Assembly: GCA_937864225.1 (NCBI GenBank)
Contig: CALMJK010000006.1
Location: forward strand, 1 to 64,000
Length of the DNA stretch: 64,000 nucleotides
Source of the DNA: an uncultured bacterium
GTDB lineage: Bacteria > Krumholzibacteriota > Krumholzibacteriia > LZORAL124-64-63
Direction: 5' to 3'
The translations under genes were made by a program, and so were the position numbers. The notes beneath the pieces are model-generated. The model did no database searches and had not been told where the DNA came from. It saw only the letters and a program-made list of their open reading frames with translations. Of this stretch, positions 16,803-23,750 are shown piece by piece; within the stretch, counting starts at the first letter, position 1; each line of letters opens with the position of its first letter.

Positions 16803-17676
16803 GCCACTCCGGATCCGATTACACGAAGATGCCGCGCTCTTCCGAGAGGCGGTCAACTACACGGCGGCCGAGACCGCCTTCGCAGCCCGACTGATCGAGA
16901 AGGACTACTTTTGCACATTGCTGCTGGGCCATCTGTCGATGGCAGAGCCCGCACTCGTCTTCAAGGGTGGTACATGCCTGGCCAAAGTGCATGCAGGTTT
17001 CTATCGCCTGAGCGAGGACCTTGACTTCGTCATCCCAGTTACGGCACAAACGGGGCGGGCCGAGAGGAGTCGGCGCGTTGCCGAACTGAAGCGCGTGATC
17101 GTACGACTAGAACAAAACATACCGGCATTCCGTGCAACCACACCGCTGCGTGGGGCGAGCAACTCTACCCAGTACATCGCGACCGTTAGCTATGCGTCTT
17201 TGGTCGCGCACCAGCAGGACGCGATCAAGGTCGAAATCGCCCTGCGCGAGCCGTTGTTGACGGCCAGCATTGTCGGCGCCGCGCATACCATCATCCGCAA
17301 TCCGGTTTCTGGTGCCCCCATGATTCCCGTCATCAGTGTGCCATCCATCTCGCAGGCCGAGGCGATGGCCGAGAAGCTTCGTGCCGCACTTTCTCGCCGA
17401 GAAGTGGCGATTCGAGATTTCTACGATGTTGACTACGCCGTCAGACATCTGGGCGTAAACCCAAAGAAGCAGGGCCTCATCGATCTGGTCAGGCAGAAGT
17501 TGGCGGTGTCCGGAAACGAACTGGTGGATGTTTCAGCGGACCGGATGACCGCGTTGCGGTCACAGCTCACCACGCAGTTGAGGCCGGTGCTGCGCTCGCG
17601 GGACTTCGACACATTCGATCTGGATCGTGCGATCGCCATTGTTACTGCGGTCGCGGCCAGTCTTGAGACGGCCTGA
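16789..17676 (+). CDS. AbiEii-type nucleotidyltransferase toxin
   Basis: 295 residues; ATG at 16789 lies within the end of the antitoxin gene, with GGGGGG upstream. The nucleotidyltransferase signature is intact: LIEKDYFCTLLL, VFKGGTCLAKVHAGFYRLSE, then DLDFVIPV (Gly60-Gly61, Asp77 and Asp79). The later motif VEIALREPLL and the C-terminal AIRDFYDVDYAVRHLG match the family. AbiEii toxins transfer nucleotides to tRNA or a similar substrate and stop growth during phage infection or plasmid loss. All key residues seem present, so the gene is likely active. An IS left end starts 7 bases after the stop. Confidence 0.87.
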   Translation: MTGPEPLRIRLHEDAALFREAVNYTAAETAFAARLIEKDYFCTLLLGHLSMAEPALVFKGGTCLAKVHAGFYRLSEDLDFVIPVTAQTGRAERSRRVAELKRVIVRLEQNIPAFRATTPLRGASNSTQYIATVSYASLVAHQQDAIKVEIALREPLLTASIVGAAHTIIRNPVSGAPMIPVISVPSISQAEAMAEKLRAALSRREVAIRDFYDVDYAVRHLGVNPKKQGLIDLVRQKLAVSGNELVDVSADRMTALRSQLTTQLRPVLRSRDFDTFDLDRAIAIVTAVAASLETA

Positions 17677-17682
17677 ATTGCC

Positions 17683-18050
17683 TGTGCCTTCCAATAATTC
17701 CATCCGCCCCAAACGCGCCGCACTTTAAGGGGATAGCGCGAGTCGATCTGGCGTTCACGGACGGAGAATGGCCGGCACTGAACTCGGGGGGAAACAGTTC
17801 CCTGGATCACGCAGAGCGTCCTGCCCGGGGAGCCAACAAATTCATCCCTAGCAACGGCTTGCAGAGAAGTTGGCGGAGGCCCCGGTGCGTGTGCGACCGG
17901 GGTTTCTGTTTGTGGCGCGGCGGGCGTCGTTTAGGCGAGCCGGTTTGGACGGTCTCAGTTTCGGCACGGGCGAGAGCCTCACATGGGGCTCTGACCCGAC
18001 CCAAACCGCCGTCGACGGGCTCTCACCGTCTCGGTTTTGAGCCCGGAGCG
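17683..18050. mobile_element. IS left end joined to the structured repeat
   Basis: TGTGCCTTCCAATAATTCC (17683) is the left end of the IS family. It is followed by the same 350-base core as at 5017: GAATGGCCGGCACTGAACTC, the GGCCCCGG/CCGGGG hairpin, and GCGGTTTG-type palindromes (here CCGGTTTGG ... CCCAAACCG). No right end is found after 18050, so this copy is truncated on the right. Confidence 0.65.
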
Positions 18051-18113
18051 CGGACAGATACCTGCAGTTCGGCGGCTGAGAACCGACGGGGAATTGTTCG
18101 GCGGCAGGATCGC

Positions 18114-18248
18114 CTACCCGAAATGCACCGAGCCGCCCCGACCCCGGAACGGGTCGACATTATCTTCAATGCCTCTGCCGACGGCCAGCTTCAGCATGTC
18201 ATCCTCGAGCGCGCGCAGGGTCGGCTTGCCCGACGTGATTTTCTTCAT
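18114..18248 (-). CDS. Precursor-like peptide without Cys, 44 residues
   Basis: On the minus strand ATG at 18248 follows GCGGAGGAAGCACG. MKKITSGKPTLRALEDDM, LKLAVGRG resembles the other leaders (MKKxx...K.TLRAL...L), ending Gly-Arg-Gly as in the 43969 precursor. The tail IEDNVDPFRGRGGSVHFG has no Cys, so lanthionine bridges are not possible. It lies divergent to the repeat-peptide cassette at 18471. Either a different peptide type with the same leader, or a decayed precursor. Confidence 0.5.
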   Translation of the reverse strand: MKKITSGKPTLRALEDDMLKLAVGRGIEDNVDPFRGRGGSVHFG

Positions 18249-18346
18249 CGTGCTTCCTCCGCGGTGGCTACGCTTTTCCTGCAGACAGATATCTTTCATG
18301 AGGATACCGGGAAGAGGCGCCTTCTTTCAAACCTGACAGTCCTGGC

Positions 18347-18442
18347 GCGAGCGCGGCGCAATATCCCGTTTCGGCGCTAGGTGATTGAAATTGCAGGGTG
18401 TTACCATTGACACGCGTCCCGCGTTGTCCGACAATCAATGGG
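18347..18442 (+). promoter_or_regulatory. Shared peptide-locus promoter module, copy 3
   Basis: TTGACA (18407-18412), 17 bases, GACAAT (18430-18435). The upstream box GCAATATCCCGTTTCGGCGC plus TAGGTGATTGAAATTGCAGG matches copies 1 and 2. The spacer has changed between copies (CGAGGGCCGCGCTG versus CGCGTCCCGCGTTG) while both hexamers stay, which supports a working promoter. Confidence 0.75.
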
Positions 18443-18470
18443 GAAACAATTTCTGCCAGAGGAGGGGCTC

Positions 18471-18794
18471 ATGAAGCACTCGGGTGTTTGCGCTGCCCTG
18501 CTTTTGTCGCTGTTGCTGTTTCTGACGGTGGCACCCGCGTTTGCTGATAATCCGTGGACTGAGGACCCTCCTCGGCACGGTGGCAATGCCGTGTTGGAGG
18601 AATTTCCGTGGAGCGAGGATCCGCCGCGACAAGGCGGAAACAACCTGGTGGAAGAAGATCCATGGCTATTCGATCCGCCGCGGCATGGCGCCAACAACCT
18701 GGTGGAAGAATGGCCGTGGGCTGAAGGCCCGCCGCAACACGGCGCCAACAGCCATGTCGAGGCCTTGATTTTGGGGTACTCGCCGCTGCTTTGA
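18471..18794 (+). CDS. Secreted tandem-repeat protein, four PWxxDPP units
   Basis: 107 residues; ATG at 18471 with AGAGGAGGGG upstream. Paralogue of the 14684 gene. The signal peptide is nearly identical (MKHSGVCAALLLSLLLFL ... APAFA). Four units follow: DNPWTEDPPRHGGNAVLEE, FPWSEDPPRQGGNNLVEE, DPWLFDPPRHGANNLVEE, WPWAEGPPQHGANS, then HVEALILGYSPLL. The ends are kept and one middle unit is missing relative to the first copy, so unit number varies between paralogues. First gene of an operon with two precursor peptides. Confidence 0.75.
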   Translation: MKHSGVCAALLLSLLLFLTVAPAFADNPWTEDPPRHGGNAVLEEFPWSEDPPRQGGNNLVEEDPWLFDPPRHGANNLVEEWPWAEGPPQHGANSHVEALILGYSPLL

Positions 18795-18859
18795 GCAGAG
18801 GGGCGAGGATTCGAAGCCGGAGAGTTGAAACACCGCAACATTGCAGGAGGGAGCGGACC

Positions 18860-19021
18860 ATGAAGAAGCTGATGCTCAGCAAGGAAACCGTGCGCAAGCT
18901 GGACGATGACACGCTGGAGAAGATCGTGGGTGGATGGCCACCGGCGAATCTCACAAAGAATTGTGACAATACCACGGTTGGAGCCTGCGGGATGCTGACA
19001 AACTGCGTTTTTGCATGCTGA
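18860..19021 (+). CDS. Lanthipeptide-like precursor, 53 residues, four Cys
   Basis: ATG at 18860 after GCAGGAGGGAGCGGACC. Leader MKKLMLSKETVRKL, DDDTLEKIVGG; tail WPPANLTKNCDNTTVG, then ACGMLTNCVFAC with Cys at 35, 43, 49 and 53. Both leader and tail differ from the 15124 gene although the upstream DNA is almost the same in the two cassettes. Second gene of the three-gene cassette. Confidence 0.72.
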   Translation: MKKLMLSKETVRKLDDDTLEKIVGGWPPANLTKNCDNTTVGACGMLTNCVFAC

Positions 19022-19043
19022 TCACTACTGGAGGGAACACACA

Positions 19044-19211
19044 ATGAAGAAGCTGACGCTCAGCAAAGAGACCTTGCGCGCGCTGGACGAAGGACAGCTA
19101 AGTCAAGTAGCTGGAGGAGTCTTGCCATCAGCAACCTGCTTTACCCTCTGTTGGTGGAAGTTTTGTTGGACCGAGACGTACATTTGCCCAACGGAAATAC
19201 GCAATGATTGA
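19044..19211 (+). CDS. Lanthipeptide-like precursor, 55 residues, four Cys
   Basis: ATG at 19044, 22 bases after the stop of the previous precursor, with TGGAGGGAACACACA upstream. Leader MKKLTLSKETLRAL, DEGQLSQVAGG; tail VLPSATCFTLCWWKF, then CWTETYICPTEIRND with Cys at 32, 36, 41 and 48 and Thr/Ser between. It is the true counterpart of the 15124 gene: same leader, same end (IxND) and same downstream DNA. The 18860 gene is therefore an extra member here, or one was lost from the first cassette. Confidence 0.75.
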   Translation: MKKLTLSKETLRALDEGQLSQVAGGVLPSATCFTLCWWKFCWTETYICPTEIRND

Positions 19212-19243
19212 AATTGGCAATCCGCCACGAATGTGACTGGAGC

Positions 19244-19281
19244 GCGAGCCGCACCGACTGCAAGGGCGGCTCGCTTCATTT
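19244..19281 (+). terminator. Terminator closing the second repeat-peptide cassette
   Basis: GCGAGCCGC (19244-19252) pairs with GCGGCTCGC (19266-19274), then TTCATTT. Identical stem to the terminator at 15315. Confidence 0.75.
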
Positions 19282-19380
19282 ATGCCCCGAACCGAAACGA
19301 GTGACCATCTGCTCCGCGATATGGAAGCCGCGGTTTTCGTAGGGGAAGAGTCTCGGGCCACCAACCGATCTACTTCCTTC

Positions 19381-19401
19381 CGCCCGAATCGACCAGGGGG
19401 A
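19381..19401 (+). repeat. Interspersed repeat, GAATCGACCAGGGGG family, copy 3
   Basis: CGCCCGAATCGACCAGGGGG. It lies at the same distance after the second cassette as copy 2 lies after the first, so it was duplicated with it. Bases 19402-19538 hold nothing else that I recognise. Confidence 0.55.
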
Positions 19402-19538
19402 ACCTCCGGCAGGAAAGGCATCGCGGCGGGCATTGTCTTCGCCCTAAGTGATCATGCACGTCGTCGCCCGGCTCGCTCTCGCGGGAGCCACGGTTCATTT
19501 AGGGGCAAGAGGTCTCGGCCACAAGCTCGCACGACTGC

Positions 19539-20144
19539 CTACTCGGGAATCACATAAAGGCGGAAGCCGAAGTCGACCTCGAAAGACGTGTCCAACGTCC
19601 AAGTGTACACACCCGCCCCCGAACTCCTGTAGTAGACCGAGGAGTCGGGATTCGGATTGTTGGAATCGCCGTACCAATTCCAATAGCCTGCCGAGCGGCA
19701 GGCAATGGCCAGTACGTCACCAGCCACTACCTGAGCGCCGGAACCAGCGAGGTCGGCCGTGAACCACGATACATAGCTGGACGTGTCGGGTACAGCGATG
19801 GCGGTCACGGCGATGACGTCCCTGTCGTCCTGGACGGGCACCCCGTTGGCCGTGCGGCGTACGTCCACGATCAGAGGGCCGGGCTGCAAATAGTTGTCCA
19901 ATCGCAGTTCGACGTGGTGGAGGGCGCCTGTCTGCTGGACCGTGAAAGTGAGCGCCCTGTCGTAGTATCCGATGCCAGCTGTGACGTTCGCATAATCGCC
20001 CGGATCGTAGTTCGCGTCGAGCTGCGCGATGGGCGTGGCTGGGCAGGATGGCGAGTCGTCATCACTGCAGCCAGGAGTTGCCAGACAAGCGCATGTGGCG
20101 ATGAGCAAAAGGCCGCCGACCGGCAAAGCGTTGGATCGGATCAT
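19539..20144 (-). CDS. Lipoprotein, hypothetical
   Basis: 201 residues; ATG at 20144 with GGGGAGGCGTGAC upstream. MIRSNALPVGGLLLIATC ... LATPGCSDDD gives a lipobox (TPGC) after a hydrophobic stretch, so it is anchored to a membrane. The mature part is beta-rich (FTVQQTGALHHVELRLDNY, WTLDTSFEVDFGFRLYVIPE) and reads like a carbohydrate-binding or jelly-roll domain, but I cannot name the family. Single gene, convergent with the peptide cassette. Confidence 0.65.
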   Translation of the reverse strand: MIRSNALPVGGLLLIATCACLATPGCSDDDSPSCPATPIAQLDANYDPGDYANVTAGIGYYDRALTFTVQQTGALHHVELRLDNYLQPGPLIVDVRRTANGVPVQDDRDVIAVTAIAVPDTSSYVSWFTADLAGSGAQVVAGDVLAIACRSAGYWNWYGDSNNPNPDSSVYYRSSGAGVYTWTLDTSFEVDFGFRLYVIPE

Positions 20145-20210
20145 GTCACGCCTCCCCGTTCTCGTCGGACAGTTGGCGTACCAGGGCCCCGATCTCGATG
20201 GTACTCCCCA

Positions 20211-20280
20211 CGCCCCGAATCGACCAGGGGGAGGCTAGCGGCAAGCCAGCACGGCTTCACCCGCTCGATTATGGCCACGC
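20211..20280 (+). repeat. Interspersed repeat, GAATCGACCAGGGGG family, copy 4
   Basis: CGCCCCGAATCGACCAGGGG, then GGCTAGCGGCAAGCCAGCAC and GGCTTCACCCGCTCGATTAT. The longer stretch (about 70 bases) is shared with the copy at 22468-22540. Confidence 0.6.
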
Positions 20281-20284
20281 GGTC

Positions 20285-20369
20285 CACTGGACCATGGAGC
20301 TCCATGCTATGATCGATTGGCCGTAACTGCCACGGGGACAGGCCGGACGGAGTTTTTTTGGTAGGGACC
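20285..20369. mobile_element. Solo right end of the IS family
   Basis: ATGGAGCTCCATGCTATGAT ... ACTGCCACGGGGACAGGCC, GGACGGAGTTTTTTTGGTAG, GGACC. It matches the region just upstream of the transposase start at 8595-8664, but the transposase itself is gone. Confidence 0.65.
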
Positions 20370-20391
20370 GCCATCCCCTCTTCGAACCCGA

Positions 20392-21615
20392 TCACACCAC
20401 CCCCACCGGAATTGTCACCACCCCCTCCGCAAGCGGCAGCGACGATTCGGCCAGGCAAACCACCCCGCCCGCCCCGACCGGCCGGTCCAGCCGCGCCAAC
20501 AGGCCGAAGTGTCGCACGGTATCGCGTCCCGGCGAGGCCGACTTCTTGAACTCCAGGGGATGGATGGCGTCGTCCAGGACGATCAGCAGGTCGATCTCCT
20601 GCTTGTCCTTGTCCCGGTAGAACCAGAACGGCGCCTGCTTGCCCCGGTGCCACCACGACTTGAGGATTTCGACCAGGATCCAGGTCTCGAGCATGGCCCC
20701 CGACGCGGCGCCGGCCTCCAGCGCCTCGGAGTTGGTCCAGCCGGTCAGCCAGGAACAAAGGCCCGTGTCCAGGAAGTAGAGTTTGGGCGCCTTGATCAGG
20801 CGCTTGGTAACGTTGGTGTGATACGGTTCCAGCAGATAGACGACACCGGAGGCTTCAAGCACCGACAGCCAGTGCTTCGCCGTGTTGGGCGCCACGTCCG
20901 CGTCCCGTGCGAGTTCGGCCACGTTCAGCAGTTGGGCGGTGCGCGCGGCGCAGGCCCGCACGAAGCGCAGGAACGCGGTCTCGTCGCCGACGCGGGCCAG
21001 GTCGCGCACGTCCCGCTGCAGGTAGGTCTGGACGTACGAACTGAAATAGAGGTCCCGGTCCAGCCCTGGATCGCGGGTCAGCGCCGGGTAGGCGCCGCGC
21101 CAGATGCGACGGTAAAGTTCCGGCAGCGGGAGCGGGGTAGCATCCGCGAGGCGGGTCGCCAGGGCGTCCGGCGTCGGCAGGAACGGACCGTGACCCTCGG
21201 CCTGCACGTCCTGCTCCCGGCGCGAGAGCCCCAGCAGGTGTAAGATCCCCACACGCCCCGCCAGGGACTCCGCTACGTCGCGCATGAGGTGGAACTGCTG
21301 CGATCCGGTCAGCCAGAAGCGCCCCGGCTTCCCTTCCCCGTCCACGGCCAGCTTTATGTACGGCAGCAGGCCGGGGGCGTACTGGATCTCGTCGATAAGG
21401 ACGGGCCCTGGATACCGCTGCATGAACAGGGCAGGATCGCTTCGCGCCAAGTCGACGACACGCGGGTCGTCGAGGCTGACGTACGTCCGCTCGTTGCCTG
21501 CGATCTCCCGCAGGAACGTGGTCTTGCCCACCTGGCGCGCCCCGGTGAGCAGCATGACTGGGAAGTGGGCAGCAGCCTCGCGGAAGTGGGGTTCGAGGGC
21601 ACGGCGGATGTACAT
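20392..21615 (-). CDS. AAA-type ATPase with DUF4143 domain
   Basis: 407 residues; ATG at 21615. Walker A GARQVGKTT (residues of about 25-33), Walker B PVLIDEIQYAP, sensor LTGSQQF, then the DUF4143 part (FLRFVRACAARTAQLLNVAE, APNTAKHWLSVLEASGVVYL) and a PD-(D/E)xK-like end (FYRDKDKQEIDLLIV, HPLEFKKSA). These ATPases are common and spread by transfer; some act in toxin-antitoxin-like or defence settings, most are uncharacterised. It lies between an IS right end (20369) and an IS left end (21760). Its promoter carries a perfect palindrome, so it is probably self-regulated. Confidence 0.82.
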   Translation of the reverse strand: MYIRRALEPHFREAAAHFPVMLLTGARQVGKTTFLREIAGNERTYVSLDDPRVVDLARSDPALFMQRYPGPVLIDEIQYAPGLLPYIKLAVDGEGKPGRFWLTGSQQFHLMRDVAESLAGRVGILHLLGLSRREQDVQAEGHGPFLPTPDALATRLADATPLPLPELYRRIWRGAYPALTRDPGLDRDLYFSSYVQTYLQRDVRDLARVGDETAFLRFVRACAARTAQLLNVAELARDADVAPNTAKHWLSVLEASGVVYLLEPYHTNVTKRLIKAPKLYFLDTGLCSWLTGWTNSEALEAGAASGAMLETWILVEILKSWWHRGKQAPFWFYRDKDKQEIDLLIVLDDAIHPLEFKKSASPGRDTVRHFGLLARLDRPVGAGGVVCLAESSLPLAEGVVTIPVGVV

Positions 21616-21635
21616 TGACCGTCCTTTCGTCTAAT

Positions 21636-21712
21636 ATGCAGATCATCTGCATTATAGACGCGACCCCAAGCCGCTGTCCAGGGGGCTTATCTAAAATGCA
21701 GTTAGAATGCAC
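21636..21712 (-). promoter_or_regulatory. Promoter and palindromic operators of the ATPase gene
   Basis: On the minus strand TGGACA, 18 bases, TATAAT (forward 21651-21656). The perfect palindrome ATGCAGATCATCTGCAT (21636-21652) overlaps the -10 and start site. A second related word, ATGCAGTTAGAATGCAC (21696-21712), lies 60 bases away. Two sites at about six helical turns suggest a looping or cooperative repressor. Confidence 0.6.
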
Positions 21713-21759
21713 AATAGCCGCGATGCCCGATATCTTGTTGTTTTTCTTTACATTACGCC

Positions 21760-21783
21760 TGTGCCCACCAATAATCCCATCCG
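21760..21783. mobile_element. Solo left end of the IS family
   Basis: TGTGCCCACCAATAATCCC followed by ATCCG. No matching right end follows within reach. Bases 21784-21891 hold nothing else that I recognise. Confidence 0.6.
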
Positions 21784-21891
21784 ACCTGAACGCATCCCAA
21801 CTTGCGGAGTGTCCGATCTTCCCTTTACCTGGACTTACCACGGGCCGCGGAAGCCACGGTCCTCCTGGTTCGACCCAGGGGCGGCGATCAC

Positions 21892-22350
21892 CTACTGCCT
21901 CTCTCTCTTAATGGCCTGCACCGTCTCGTCGAGGGCCTGGAGGAAGCGTGAGCGATCCTTCTTCGCGAAGGGCGCTGGTCCGCCCATCATGATCCCCTGG
22001 TCACGAAGCTGAGATAGGAGCTGCCGAGTCGCCAGCGCCTCGCCGATGTTGTCGGGCGTGAAGGGGCGGCCCGTCAGACCTATTGCCCGCGCGCCATTCT
22101 CCAGGCAGCGCGAGGCGAGCGGGATGTCGCCGGTGATCGCGATGTCGCCCGCACCGATGTGCTCGGCTATCCAGTCGTCAACGGCGTTCAACTCCTTGCT
22201 CTCGACCACGATGAGGTGCAACCAGCCGGAGTCGGGGATTCGCATCCAGGAGTTGGCCACCAGGATGACGTTCAGCTGGTAACGCCGCGCCACGCGGTAG
22301 ATTTCCTCCTTCACGGGACAGGCGTCCGCGTCGACGTAGACGTCCAGCAA
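21892..22350 (-). CDS. YaiI/YqxD (DUF188) family protein
   Basis: 152 residues. TTG at 22350 is preferred because AGGAGGG lies 8 bases upstream and no ATG fits. The sequence matches the family from end to end: VYVDADACPVKEEIYRVA, LVANSWMRIP, GDIAITGDIPLASRC, RPFTPDNIGEALATR. The conserved Asp residues (DADACP, AITGDIPLA) fit a PIN/NYN-like nuclease fold. The cellular role is not established. Single gene. Confidence 0.85.
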   Translation of the reverse strand: MLDVYVDADACPVKEEIYRVARRYQLNVILVANSWMRIPDSGWLHLIVVESKELNAVDDWIAEHIGAGDIAITGDIPLASRCLENGARAIGLTGRPFTPDNIGEALATRQLLSQLRDQGIMMGGPAPFAKKDRSRFLQALDETVQAIKRERQ

Positions 22351-22467
22351 CAGAAGACCCTCCTGTGCTCTCCCAATGATCCTGGCCGGACTTGAACAGG
22401 GCGGAATCGAGTAGAGGAGCGGTTGCCGCCAACGCGTGCTCCCTGCATCCCGCCGACTCTACTGCCC

Positions 22468-22540
22468 CCGCCCCGAATCGACCACGGGGAGGTGAGCGGC
22501 AAACCGCCACGGCTTCGCCTGCTCAATCGTGGCGGGCGGC
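22468..22540 (+). repeat. Interspersed repeat, GAATCGACCAGGGGG family, copy 5
   Basis: CGCCCCGAATCGACCACGGG, GAGGTGAGCGGCAAACCGCC, ACGGCTTCGCCTGCTCAATC. Just upstream, 22371-22390 (GTGCTCTCCCAATGATCC) looks like a decayed IS left end. Confidence 0.55.
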
Positions 22541-22606
22541 CGCTGATTTGCCTACATTAAATACCATTCTACTCGCGTATTGCGGTCGCAATCCGGAGGT
22601 CCGACC

Positions 22607-23011
22607 ATGAAATCCGTTGGCCTGATAACAGTTATCTCGATCTTGACCCTGACCCTCGTGACCGGTTGCGGCAGCGACAACACGCTGGCACCGTTCGAGC
22701 CGGAGATCGTCACCACTGCGGACGCGTTCCAGTTCCAGATCACCGACGCCAAGGATGTCACCGTCTTGCGCAGTTACGTCTGGGACAACGCTTCCACGAT
22801 CGCCACGATCGACCATTCGACCGCGTTGACCGGAGGCTCGGCGTCCGTCGTGGTGCAGGATGCCAACGACGTTGAGGTCTATCGCAGCGATCTGAAGGCC
22901 AGCGGCACGGAGACGAGCAGTGCGGGCGCGGCCGGAGCGTGGACGGTGACGGTCAGCATGTCGAGCTTCGACGGGTCGGCTAACTTCCGGGTCGAGCAGA
23001 ATACTAAGTGA
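22607..23011 (+). CDS. Small lipoprotein, hypothetical
   Basis: 134 residues; ATG at 22607 with CCGGAGGTCCGACC upstream. MKSVGLITVISILTLTLVTG followed by CGSD gives a lipobox (VTGC). The mature part (FQFQITDAKDVTVLRSYVWD, GAWTVTVSMSSFDGSANFRV) is beta-rich and could be one Ig-like domain. I do not recognise a family. Convergent with the next operon, only 5 bases apart. Confidence 0.65.
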   Translation: MKSVGLITVISILTLTLVTGCGSDNTLAPFEPEIVTTADAFQFQITDAKDVTVLRSYVWDNASTIATIDHSTALTGGSASVVVQDANDVEVYRSDLKASGTETSSAGAAGAWTVTVSMSSFDGSANFRVEQNTK

Positions 23012-23016
23012 CGATT

Positions 23017-23715
23017 CTACTCTTCACTTCGTTGAAGCAGCGCCACACCGCTGGACAGCAGCGGCCCCACGAAGAGCACGACGGTGGCGATCTTCACCAG
23101 GAAAAGCAGTTGCGAGAAGCGCGACATGCCGAAGTACGCCGCCAAGAAGAACGCGGACAGGGCCACGAGCAGCCCGCCAGCCGCGCGCGGCCAGCGTCGG
23201 GAGGCGTATGCCAGCGCGAAGAACGGCGCAGTTGTCACGAGCAGCTGCATGGCCATGGCGAGCGGATCGCGCAAGTTGCCGATGATGTTGAAGATCCCCC
23301 AGGCGCACCCGAAGGCGAACAGAGTGCGGAACGCGGCCTTGTGCGGCCCCCAATAGGAGAACAGGGAGCTGAACATCCACGTGAACCAGAGCAGGGCCAA
23401 GTAAACGAGCGAAAGCTCTTCTGCCCTTTTCAGGGTGCCGCCAGCGCGTGTGTAGGCGTAGATCAGGAACGCTGCGAGTCCGGTGACGATGAAGGCGTGG
23501 TAACCGGCGCGATGCGCCGCGCGGCGCTTGAACTCGTCCTGGTCCTTGAGCCAGCCCAATTCCCGTAAGATGCCCGGTCCGAAAGTGCCCGCGCCGATCA
23601 GCGCCGTGAACCACTCATTCCAATTCATGAGGACGAACCCGAGAATCACGAGCACGCCCCCAATCAATGTGGCCGGCGACGGTCGCCAGCGGAACCATGC
23701 GAAGCAGTTGTTCAT
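23017..23715 (-). CDS. Multi-pass membrane protein, hypothetical
   Basis: 232 residues; ATG at 23715 with AAGGAGGCGAAC upstream. Seven or so hydrophobic segments (ATLIGGVLVILGFVL, AFIVTGLAAFLIYAY, LSLVYLALLWFTWMF, LLVALSAFFLAAYFG, LLFLVKIATVVLFVG). No named domain. Third gene of an operon with the HTH regulator (24553) and the exported protein (24296). Confidence 0.65.
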   Translation of the reverse strand: MNNCFAWFRWRPSPATLIGGVLVILGFVLMNWNEWFTALIGAGTFGPGILRELGWLKDQDEFKRRAAHRAGYHAFIVTGLAAFLIYAYTRAGGTLKRAEELSLVYLALLWFTWMFSSLFSYWGPHKAAFRTLFAFGCAWGIFNIIGNLRDPLAMAMQLLVTTAPFFALAYASRRWPRAAGGLLVALSAFFLAAYFGMSRFSQLLFLVKIATVVLFVGPLLSSGVALLQRSEE

Positions 23716-23750
23716 TCTGTTCGCCTCCTTCGCGAACGGAGCTCGGGCAG

